Below are positions 55,548 through 62,579 of a stretch of DNA of 64,000 nucleotides, piece by piece. Source of the stretch: Phytohabitans flavus. Its GTDB lineage: Bacteria; Actinomycetota; Actinomycetes; Mycobacteriales; Micromonosporaceae. How positions within the stretch are numbered: the stretch's first letter is position 1; each line of letters starts with the position of its first letter. The notes under the pieces are model-generated. The model worked only from the letters and a program-made list of their open reading frames with translations. It searched no databases and was not told the DNA's origin. The position numbers and the translations under genes were made by a program. The stretch spans positions 3,456,001 through 3,520,000 of the forward strand of contig NZ_AP022870.1 in NCBI RefSeq assembly GCF_011764545.1, written 5' to 3'.

Positions 55548-56408
55548 TCAAATCTCGGTCTTGGTTTGGGTCCTCTCCGCGAGGCCGGAGGCTAGGCGGT
55601 GGGCGCCGGCGTAGACGTTCATCGAGGCGCCGCGCAGGAAGCCGATCAGGGTCAGCCCGGCGTCCTCGGCCAGATCCGCGGCGAGCGAGGACGGCGCCGA
55701 GACCGCCGCCAGGGCCGGGATGCCGGCCATCACCGCCTTCTGCACCAGCTCGAACGAGGCCCGCCCACTGACCATCAGGATGCTGTCGCGCAGCGGCACC
55801 CGGCTGCCGCGCAGCGCCCAGCCGACGACCTTGTCGACCGCGTTGTGCCGGCCGACGTCCTCGCGCAGGCAGCGTAACCGCCCCTCGGCCGAGAAGAGCC
55901 CAGCGGCGTGCAGGCCGCCGGTGCGGTCGAAGACCCGCTGCGCGGCCCGCAGCGTGCCGGGCAGCGAGCTGACCACGGCGGGATCGATCCGTATCGGGTC
56001 GTCCCCGACCGACCAGGCCGCCACCGTACGGACCGCGTCCAGGCTGGCTTTCCCGCACAGCCCGCACGACGAGGTGGTGTAGAAGTTGCGCTCCAGCGAC
56101 GGGTCCGGCGGTGCCACGCCGGCGGCCAGCACCACGTCGACCACGTTGTAGGTGTTGGCCCCGTCCGCCGTGGCACCCGCGCAGTAGCGGATGCCGGCGA
56201 TGTCCTGACCTCGGCGGACCACGCCCTCACTGACGAGGAACCCGGCCGCCAGGTCGAAGTCGCCGCCCGGGGTCCGCATTGTCACCACCAACGGACGCCC
56301 GTTGACCCGGATCTCCAACGGCTCCTCCGCCGCCAGCGTGTCGATCGGCTCAGCGGCCACGCCCTCGACGATCCGGACCACCCTGCGCCGACTCGTCACC
56401 CGTCCCAT
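55548..56408 (-). CDS. fdhD: Formate dehydrogenase accessory sulfurtransferase FdhD
   Basis: A 286-residue FdhD. It passes sulfur from a cysteine desulfurase to the molybdenum cofactor, which Mo-formate dehydrogenases need for activity. Hallmarks are EEPLEIRVNGRP, TPGGDFDLAAGFLVSEGV, the catalytic pair C115-x-x-C118 (TTSSCGLCGKASLDAV), CLREDVGRHNAVDKVVGWAL and SGRASFELVQKAVMAGIPALAAVSAPSSLA. It starts 20 bases after the OFA carrier stop. Its client is most likely the molybdenum enzyme encoded from 62580. Confidence 0.95.
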   Translation of the reverse strand: MGRVTSRRRVVRIVEGVAAEPIDTLAAEEPLEIRVNGRPLVVTMRTPGGDFDLAAGFLVSEGVVRRGQDIAGIRYCAGATADGANTYNVVDVVLAAGVAPPDPSLERNFYTTSSCGLCGKASLDAVRTVAAWSVGDDPIRIDPAVVSSLPGTLRAAQRVFDRTGGLHAAGLFSAEGRLRCLREDVGRHNAVDKVVGWALRGSRVPLRDSILMVSGRASFELVQKAVMAGIPALAAVSAPSSLAADLAEDAGLTLIGFLRGASMNVYAGAHRLASGLAERTQTKTEI

Positions 56409-56428
56409 CTACATGGCCTCCCGCGTTT

Positions 56429-57799
56429 TCAGGACCGGTCCGCGACCGGTGAGGGCAGTCGAACCATCGCCAGGCCCGGCTGGCGCATCCAGCGGGTCAG
56501 CGCCGCACCGAGCAGGCCGAGACACCCGGCGACCACGAACGGTCCGGCGGAATCCGGGGTCGCCACGACGAGCCCGGCCAGCAGGACCCCGCCCAGCCCG
56601 CCGACCGCCTTGCCGGAGTAGACGATCCCGTAGTTGACCACCGTCGCGTCGTCCCCGAACCAGTCGCGTACCAGGCTGACCAGCAGCGAGTAGCCGGCGC
56701 CGGTGCCCGCGCCGGCCAGCGCGGCGAAAGCCGCCAGGGCCACCGGGTGGTTGCCGTTCGTCGCCGCGGCGAGCAGGCCGAACTGGGCCACGCCGCCGAC
56801 CAGCAGGGAAAGGCCGAAGGTGCCGCGCCGGCCGATCCGGTCGGCGAGCGAACTCGTCACCGCCCGCCCGGCGCCGTTGGCCGCCCCCAGCACGCCCAGC
56901 GCGGCGACCAGGGTCAGCGGCGGCAGGTCCTGGGTGTACGCGGCGCCGGCGAGATAGGCGATGTCGAACAGCGCCATGGCCGCGCTGAGCACCACGACGA
57001 CGAACATCATCGGCAGCATGCCGCTGCGGACCGCCGCACCCGGCGGGAAGGGCCGGGCGGCCGGGCGGTTGTGCGGGATGCTCCGGTTGAGCCGCCGGTC
57101 GACCGCCCATCGCCGCGGGTCGACCCGCTCCGGCCACCAGTTCTTCGGCGGCTTGCGCATCAGCAGGCCGCAGAGCGCCACGACGCCCGCCACGACCAGG
57201 GCCGTGCCGTCCAACAGGACCGTACGGTTCGACGGGGCCAGCACGTAGCCGGCGAGGACGACGAACGGGATCCCGCCGTACCCGAAGGCGGCACCCACGA
57301 CGGCGACGCGGCCGGCGATCCGCTCGGGGAACCACTCGGTGACGGTGGCGACGCACGTCATGTAGACAAGGCCCGCTCCGATGCCGCCGAGGACCGAGTA
57401 CCCCAACAGCACGACCCCCAGGTCGCCGCTGTGCGCCAGGGTGACGAGGGCGGTCAGGCAGCAGGCCGCCCCGGCGAGCATCGGGACGGCGAGCCGTTGC
57501 CGCTGGCGCCGGTACAGCCACGCGCCCAGGGGCGAGCTGGCCGCCTGGCAGACGACCCACAGCCCGAGTACGGCGAAGGCCTGCCACAGGCTCCAGCCAT
57601 TGGCCCGGGCCAGGGTGGGCAGGGCGGCGCCGAACCCGTACTGGAACAGGCTGATCGCCAACATCGCGGCCCAGGGCAGCGCCACCATCCACGAGCGGGA
57701 TCGGCCCAACAGGGCGCGGTCGCTCTCGCCGACCCGGTAGCGTCGGCCGTAGAGGTCGGTGACCTCTTGTGCGCTCGGTAAGGTGCTGGAGTCCGGCAT
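56429..57799 (-). CDS. OFA-family MFS carrier (oxalate/formate antiporter-like)
   Basis: A 456-residue twelve-helix carrier of the OFA group (MFS), which contains the oxalate:formate antiporter OxlT. Typical are WMVALPWAAMLAISLFQYGFGAALPTLARANGWS, the inter-helix ASSPLGAWLYRRQRQRL, GGIGAGLVYMTCVATVTEWFPERIAGRVAVVGAAFGYGG and DRIGRRGTFGLSLL. An exchanger of oxalate for formate would fit the frc/formate dehydrogenase context exactly. The ATG at 57799 is preceded by GGAGG, and a GntR-like operator lies 20 bases further upstream, shared with the divergent moeA-like gene. Confidence 0.85.
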   Translation of the reverse strand: MPDSSTLPSAQEVTDLYGRRYRVGESDRALLGRSRSWMVALPWAAMLAISLFQYGFGAALPTLARANGWSLWQAFAVLGLWVVCQAASSPLGAWLYRRQRQRLAVPMLAGAACCLTALVTLAHSGDLGVVLLGYSVLGGIGAGLVYMTCVATVTEWFPERIAGRVAVVGAAFGYGGIPFVVLAGYVLAPSNRTVLLDGTALVVAGVVALCGLLMRKPPKNWWPERVDPRRWAVDRRLNRSIPHNRPAARPFPPGAAVRSGMLPMMFVVVVLSAAMALFDIAYLAGAAYTQDLPPLTLVAALGVLGAANGAGRAVTSSLADRIGRRGTFGLSLLVGGVAQFGLLAAATNGNHPVALAAFAALAGAGTGAGYSLLVSLVRDWFGDDATVVNYGIVYSGKAVGGLGGVLLAGLVVATPDSAGPFVVAGCLGLLGAALTRWMRQPGLAMVRLPSPVADRS

Positions 57800-57818
57800 C
57801 TGGTGCCTCCGACCGTCC

Positions 57819-57836
57819 ATTGCATACAGTATGTCG
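57819..57836. promoter_or_regulatory. Candidate GntR operator between OFA carrier and moeA-like genes
   Basis: ATTGCATACAGTATGTCG matches the core of the sites at 44494 and 51936 and contains the perfect palindrome GCATACAGTATG apart from its central pair. It could control both divergent genes. Confidence 0.7.
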
Positions 57837-57902
57837 TGTGCACCATTCTCTACCACGGAATGCGAGACTGTCCATATCGAGGTGCGGAGTAGGGGTGGCG
57901 CG

Positions 57903-59090
57903 ATGGACGGCACAGATTGGCAGCAGGCCCGGCAGTTCGCCCGTATCGCGGGCCACCCCCTCGGCCCGACGGCGGTGCCGCTGACCGCGGCGATCGGCGC
58001 TGCGCTCGCGACGCCGCTGGTCGCGCTCTCCCCCCTGCCGGCCTACGACGCCGCGGCTATGGACGGGTACGCCATCGCGGGCCAGGGCCCATGGCGGATC
58101 GTCGGACGGGTGCTGGCCGGTGACCCCGAGCCGCCGCACGCGTTGCCGGGCGGGTGCGCGCTGGAGATCGGCACCGGCGCCGTGGTGCCGGCCGGCGCAG
58201 ACTCGGTCCTGCCGTACGAGCGGGCAACCCGCCAGGGCCGGATGGTGTCCGGCGAGATCGAGTCCGGGCGGCACGTGCGGCGCCGCGGTGAAGACTGCGC
58301 GGCCGGTACGGAGGTGCTGCCGGCGGGCACGGTCGTCACCCCCGCGGTGCTCGGCCTGGCGGCGAGCCTCGGGCACGACTCGCTGGCGGTGCACCGGCGC
58401 CCCCTGGTCGGCGTCGTCATCACCGGGGCCGAGCTGCGCAACACCGGACTGCCGGCACCGGGTCAGGTCCGGGACGCCATCGGGCCGATGCTGCCCGGCC
58501 TCATCCGGGCCGCTGGCGGCGACCTGGCCTGGACCGTCCAGATCGCCGACGATCGGTCCACATTGGTCGACGCGCTGCGGCGTCACGACAGCGACGTGCT
58601 CGTGGTCTGCGGGGCGACCTCGGCCGGCGCCGGCGACCACCTGCGCGGCGCGCTGGAGGCACTGGACGCTCGGGTGATGGTGCGTGGCGTGGCGTGCCGT
58701 CCCGGCCATCCGCAACTGCTCGCCCGACTGCCAGGTGGCCGGTTCGTCGTCGGGCTTCCCGGCAACCCGTTCGCGGCGCTTGTCGCCACACTGACGCTGC
58801 TGGCACCGCTGCTCGGCCGGCTGGCCGGTCGCGCCGCACCCGCGGCGGTCACCGCCCCGCTGGCCGGCCCGGTGGCGACGCACAGCCGGCTCACCCGGCT
58901 GGTGCCAGTGGTGCGGATCGGCTCGGCGGTGCTTCCGGTAGGGCACGATCGACCCGGCTCACTGTGGGGAGCAGCGAGCGCGGACGCACTCGCCGTCGTC
59001 CCGCCAGGTTGGGACGGCGCCGAGGTCGAGCTACTACCACTGTCCTCTGTGGAGTCGCTAACCCCGGCAACCGCCCTGGCCGCCGCCTAG
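57903..59090 (+). CDS. moeA: MoeA-like molybdopterin molybdotransferase
   Basis: A 395-residue MoeA-type protein inserting molybdate into adenylylated molybdopterin. It has the AYDAAAMDGYAI signature (common motif PAFDNSAMDGYA), GAVVPAGADSVLPYE, and VVCGATSAGAGDHLRGAL in place of the usual TGGxSxGDxD, then a clear LPGNPFAALV. The altered TGG motif is unusual and could lower activity or change partner. It diverges from the OFA carrier and shares its operator, suggesting a dedicated Moco step for the local formate dehydrogenase. Confidence 0.85.
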   Translation: MDGTDWQQARQFARIAGHPLGPTAVPLTAAIGAALATPLVALSPLPAYDAAAMDGYAIAGQGPWRIVGRVLAGDPEPPHALPGGCALEIGTGAVVPAGADSVLPYERATRQGRMVSGEIESGRHVRRRGEDCAAGTEVLPAGTVVTPAVLGLAASLGHDSLAVHRRPLVGVVITGAELRNTGLPAPGQVRDAIGPMLPGLIRAAGGDLAWTVQIADDRSTLVDALRRHDSDVLVVCGATSAGAGDHLRGALEALDARVMVRGVACRPGHPQLLARLPGGRFVVGLPGNPFAALVATLTLLAPLLGRLAGRAAPAAVTAPLAGPVATHSRLTRLVPVVRIGSAVLPVGHDRPGSLWGAASADALAVVPPGWDGAEVELLPLSSVESLTPATALAAA

Positions 59091-59238
59091 GGCCGGCCTC
59101 GGCGCCATGTCGCGCATAAAGATCCAAACCCAAAGACATTGGGCTACCGCGATGCCCGCCGTGGTCCAGACCGTCGCTCCCGCGGCCTCACCCTTCGCGA
59201 TTGGCCAAGCTCACCCCCGGGCCGTGGTCGACCGACCC

Positions 59239-59409
59239 CGACCTTCGCCGCCAGGCCCGCGCTCCAAGCCCACCTTGACCGAGCTCGGCGGTCACGACCT
59301 TCGCCGCCGGGCCCGCGCTCCAAGCCCCACCTTGACCGAGCTCGGCGGTCACGACCTTCGCCGCCGGGCCCGCGCTCCAAGCCCCACCTTGACCAGGCTC
59401 GGCGGTTGG
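59239..59409 (+). repeat. Three-copy 56-57 bp tandem repeat
   Basis: Units begin at about 59239, 59295 and 59352, each running GACCTTCGCCGCCGGGCCCG, CGCTCCAAGCCCCACCTTGA, then GCTCGGCGGT. Identity between the last two units is almost complete. A diverged single unit is in mosaic M1 near 34200. Confidence 0.85.
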
Positions 59410-59492
59410 GCGGAGGTCCATTCAGGACAGAGACGCGCCCAAAGGCGCGCTCGGTTTACCTTGATCGACGCTACGACGGGCCGCCGTCCGGC

Positions 59493-59542
59493 AGATCGTG
59501 GTACTTGGCTGCCGCTGGAGCGGCAGTTAAATACCACGATCT
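59493..59542. repeat. Hairpin repeat C, copy 3
   Basis: AGATCGTGGTA pairs with TACCACGATCT, and an inner CTGCCGCT..AGCGGCAG stem extends the hairpin. Confidence 0.85.
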
Positions 59543-59685
59543 CTCGCTCACACCAACGCCACCGCGCCGATCAAGGAGACGGGTCTGCGCGGTCGCTGCG
59601 GGACCAGCAACATCCAGGGCCAGTGGGCCTACCTGGCGGCAAGGTCGCCCTTGATCGCCGGCGCGGCCACTCTAGGAGCTTTCGG

Positions 59686-59893
59686 CGTCGGGGTGGGGGT
59701 CGGTCGAGGGCCGGAGGCCCCAGATTCGCGTTGACGGGATCTACCCTCCATACGAAGACGCCGATCAAGGCCGACGGCCGTGGATTTCCTTGATCGGCGT
59801 AAGCGGCACGGTGTCGCGCTGCGATTGTGGCGAGAAATTTCCCCTGGAGGGGCAATCTCTCACCACGGACGAGCAGAGCGCCCATCGATCAAG
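59686..59893 (+). repeat. Dispersed repeat D, copy 2
   Basis: This copy matches 42135-42350 over most of its length, with the shared blocks GATCAAGGCCGACGG and GCGCTGCGATTGTGGCGAG. Confidence 0.8.
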
Positions 59894-60167
59894 GTCACGC
59901 CCCCTTCTCGGCAGTGCCGGCCATCCGCGACCGATCGCCCGGAGCGGCGCGATGGGATCGCAGCACGCGGCGATCAAGCGGGAAGCAAGCGGTCAAGATT
60001 CGCGGCGCCCGGCATGATCAACATCAGTTGTGAAGACTCGATCGCGATCCTGCGGGCACCATTGTGGACGGATCCAACTACCGCGCGGGGAGTCCACTCA
60101 GGACAGACGTGCGCCCAAAGGGCGCCCGGTTTGCCTTGACCGGTGCTACAGCTGGAAGCCGTCTGGC

Positions 60168-60216
60168 AGATCGTGGTACCGAGCGGCCCCTCTGGGGCAG
60201 TTAAATACCACGATCT
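60168..60216. repeat. Hairpin repeat C, copy 4
   Basis: AGATCGTGGTA pairs with TACCACGATCT around a loop containing GCCCC..GGGGC. Confidence 0.85.
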
Positions 60217-60450
60217 CTCGCCTACACCCCACCCCCACCGCGCCGATCAAGGAGACGGGTCTGCGCGGTCGCCGCAGGACCAGCACCACCCCAGGACCAA
60301 AGGGGCCGCCCAGCGGCAAGGTCGCCGCTGGTCGTTGGCGCGGCCACTCTAGGGAAGCAAAGGCGCCTGCCCACCCACCTCCTACTCCTCGTCCGACGAC
60401 GATCCCGGGACGGGACGGGACGGGCCGGGACGGGCCGGGCCGGGACGGGC

Positions 60451-60619
60451 CGGGGTTGGGGTTGGGTTGGGCTTGGACCGCGGACGTGGCAGCGTAGGTC
60501 GGGGGTTTCGGCGAGCGCCAGCGAGCCGCCGACCTGCGCGGTGCCCGCGGGAGCATACGGTCCGCAGGTGACGCGGACCGGGGAAAATCGAAATTGGCCT
60601 CGACCCTGAAGGTCTCTAG
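60451..60619 (+). repeat. Dispersed repeat B, copy 3
   Basis: This ~170-bp copy is close to those at 24611 and 34325. Its terminal CTCTAG overlaps the glxR stop codon (TAG read on the minus strand as CTA at 60616-60618). Confidence 0.85.
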
Positions 60620-61500
60620 GCGGCGGTGCGGCCGGAGAGCTGCTCGACCAGCTTGAGCAGTGCGGTGTGGTCTAGGCTGCCGTCACCCTGCGCCTTGAGC
60701 GCGGCGATCAGCTGGGCGACCGCGGCACCGAGCGGGATGACCACGCCGGCCTCCCGGGCCGCCGAGGTGACGATGCCCATGTCCTTGTGGTGCAGGTCGA
60801 TCCGGAAGCCTGGCTCGAACTGCCGGGCCAGCATCCCCTCCGCCTTGCGTTCCAGGATGCGGTTGCCCGCGAGGCCGCCGGCCAGCACCCGGACCGCGGC
60901 CTGGGTGTTCACCCCGTACGCCTCGAGGAAGACGATCGCCTCGGCGACGAGCTCGATGGTCCCGGCCACGATGAGCTGGTTGGCCGCCTTGACCGTCTGC
61001 CCGGCGCCGTGCGGTCCCACGTACACGACCGTCCCGCCGAGCACGTCCAGAAGCGGGCGGGCCGCCGCGTAGTCGGCCGCCAGGCCACCGACCATGATGG
61101 ACAGGCTGCCCTCGACCGCCCCCGCCTCGCCGCCGCTGACCGGCGCGTCCAGCACCCGTACCCCGTAGGTCTTGCCCTCCTCGGCGACCTGCCGCGCGGT
61201 CTGCGGCGAGATGCTGGTCATGTCGATGTAGAGCAGCCCGCTGCGGGCGTTGGCCAGGATGCCCTGCTCCCCCAGTGCGACTGCCTCCACGTCCGCGGAG
61301 TCCCGCACCATCGTGATGACGATGTCCGATCCTCGCACCAGCTCGACGACCCCGGCGGCGGAGTGGCCGCCGACCCGGGCCAGCGCCTCGGTCCGTTCCG
61401 GGCTGTAGTCGTAGCCGATGACGTCGTACCCGCCCCTGATGAGGTTGACGGCCATAGGGCGGCCCATGATGCCGAGGCCGATGAAACCGACGGTGGTCAT
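60616..61500 (-). CDS. glxR: Tartronate semialdehyde reductase (2-hydroxy-3-oxopropionate reductase)
   Basis: A 294-residue beta-hydroxyacid dehydrogenase of the GlxR/GarR type, reducing tartronate semialdehyde to glycerate. The NAD(P) motif GFIGLGIMGRPMAVNLIRGGYDV is followed by the substrate motif DAPVSGGEAGAVEGSLSIMVGG, and the catalytic lysine is in GAGQTVKAANQLIVAG. It starts one base from the hydroxypyruvate isomerase stop. It completes the Gcl route to glycerate. Its stop codon lies inside a dispersed repeat B copy. Confidence 0.93.
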   Translation of the reverse strand: MTTVGFIGLGIMGRPMAVNLIRGGYDVIGYDYSPERTEALARVGGHSAAGVVELVRGSDIVITMVRDSADVEAVALGEQGILANARSGLLYIDMTSISPQTARQVAEEGKTYGVRVLDAPVSGGEAGAVEGSLSIMVGGLAADYAAARPLLDVLGGTVVYVGPHGAGQTVKAANQLIVAGTIELVAEAIVFLEAYGVNTQAAVRVLAGGLAGNRILERKAEGMLARQFEPGFRIDLHHKDMGIVTSAAREAGVVIPLGAAVAQLIAALKAQGDGSLDHTALLKLVEQLSGRTAA

Positions 61501-61501
61501 G

Positions 61502-62350
61502 TCAGCGATCTCCTTCGTTGGTCAGGCCGGCCCCGCTCCGGCGCTCCCGGGGCAGCCATTCGAAGCTGTGCTCGCTCGGCCCGCTCGGCGCGTACTCCAG
61601 CCCCACCCAGCCGCTGTACCCGGCCCACTCGAGCCGGGCGAGGTGGCCGTCGAGGCCGATCTCGCCGGTGCCCGGCTGGTGGCGGCCGGGCGCGTCGGCG
61701 ATCTGGACGTGCCCGATCCGGCCGCTGTGCTCGGCGACCACCTTGGTCAGGTCGTCGCCGTTGACGGTGAGGTGGTAGAGGTCGGCGAGGAAGGCAAGGT
61801 TGGTAATCCCCCGCTCGGCCCGCATCAGGTCGAGCACGGCGATCACGTCCGTCGAGGTGCGCAGCGGGTACGGCTGCGGCCCGCTCACCGCTTCCACGAG
61901 CACGGTGCCGCCGATCCGGCCCACCCCGACGGCCGCCGCGGCGAGGTTTTCCACCGCCACCTCGTCCTGGTCGGTCGGGTCGACACCGGGGAGCCGGTTG
62001 CCGTAGAGGGCGTTGAAGGAACGGCAGCCGGTGGCGGCACCGATCGCGGCCACAAGTGCCACGTTTTCCCGAAACTCCGCGGCGCGGGCCGGCAGGGACA
62101 CCAGGCCCCGGTCGCCGCCGGGCATGTCTCCGGCGAAGAAGTTGAGGCCGACGAGCTGGACGCCGGCGTCCCGGATGGCGGAGATGAACGCGTCGACCTC
62201 GACCTCGGATGGCACCGCCTCGGCGAACGGCCACCAGAACTCGACGGCGTCGAACCCGGCCGCCTTCGCCGCGGCGGGACGCTGCAGCAGCGGCAGCTCG
62301 GTGAAGAGGATCGAGCAGTTCACGTCGAAGCGGAGGCGGTGTGTGGGCAC
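61502..62350 (-). CDS. hyi: Hydroxypyruvate isomerase
   Basis: A 282-residue TIM-barrel isomerase of the xylose-isomerase-like family, converting hydroxypyruvate and tartronate semialdehyde. Clear Hyi blocks are RFDVNCSILFTELPLLQRPAAAKAAGFDAVEFWWPF, LVGLNFFAGDMPGGDRG, FNALYGNR, LVEAVS, LADLYHL, GHVQIADAPGRHQPGTGEI and VGLEY. The glutamate and histidine metal ligands are present. The GTG start at 62350 lies 20 bases after the formate dehydrogenase delta stop, so carbon and formate genes form one operon. Confidence 0.93.
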   Translation of the reverse strand: MPTHRLRFDVNCSILFTELPLLQRPAAAKAAGFDAVEFWWPFAEAVPSEVEVDAFISAIRDAGVQLVGLNFFAGDMPGGDRGLVSLPARAAEFRENVALVAAIGAATGCRSFNALYGNRLPGVDPTDQDEVAVENLAAAAVGVGRIGGTVLVEAVSGPQPYPLRTSTDVIAVLDLMRAERGITNLAFLADLYHLTVNGDDLTKVVAEHSGRIGHVQIADAPGRHQPGTGEIGLDGHLARLEWAGYSGWVGLEYAPSGPSEHSFEWLPRERRSGAGLTNEGDR

Positions 62351-62370
62351 TAGCCCTCCCTACCGGGTCG

Positions 62371-62577
62371 TCACCTGTCCAGCAGCCGGGCGGCGGCCAG
62401 TGCCAGCGGATCGAGCTCCCCCGGCTCGGTCTCGACCCGCCGGAGCAGCTCGGACCGCATTCGAGGGTCCCAGAACGTACGGATGTGTGCGGCGATCGCC
62501 TCCGCCGCGTCGTCGAACGCCCAGTGGTGGAACTGGACCGCGATCTCGTTGACCAGCCGGACCTGGGGCGACTGCAT
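62371..62577 (-). CDS. fdsD: Formate dehydrogenase delta subunit (FdsD)
   Basis: A 68-residue protein matching the FdsD family (VRLVNEIAVQFHHWAFDDAAEAIAAHIRTFWDPRMRSELLRRV). FdsD is needed for assembly of NAD-dependent molybdenum formate dehydrogenases of the FdsABG type. It follows the alpha subunit stop by two bases. Confidence 0.9.
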   Translation of the reverse strand: MQSPQVRLVNEIAVQFHHWAFDDAAEAIAAHIRTFWDPRMRSELLRRVETEPGELDPLALAAARLLDR

Positions 62578-62579
62578 CC

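Larger units (their letters stand above)
59100..60615. repeat. Repeat mosaic M3 (families A, tandem, C, E, D, B)
   Basis: This 1.5-kb stretch between moeA and glxR holds no supported gene. In order: inverted A (59140-59200); a three-unit tandem repeat (59239-59409); E1 with hairpin C (59437-59676); D (59686-59893); E2 with hairpin C (60107-60352); and B (60451-60619). E1 and E2 are about 240 bp each and share GCCGATCAAGGAGACGGGTC and GCGCGGCCACTCTAGG. Confidence 0.8.

Noticed and set aside
59239..59409. CRISPR array
   Set aside because: The units are contiguous tandem copies with no unique spacers, and no cas genes are nearby.
59144..60556. Open frames encoding repetitive Arg/Pro/Gly proteins
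   Set aside because: These are translations of the tandem and mosaic repeats; the repeat unit of 56-57 bp does not keep one reading frame.
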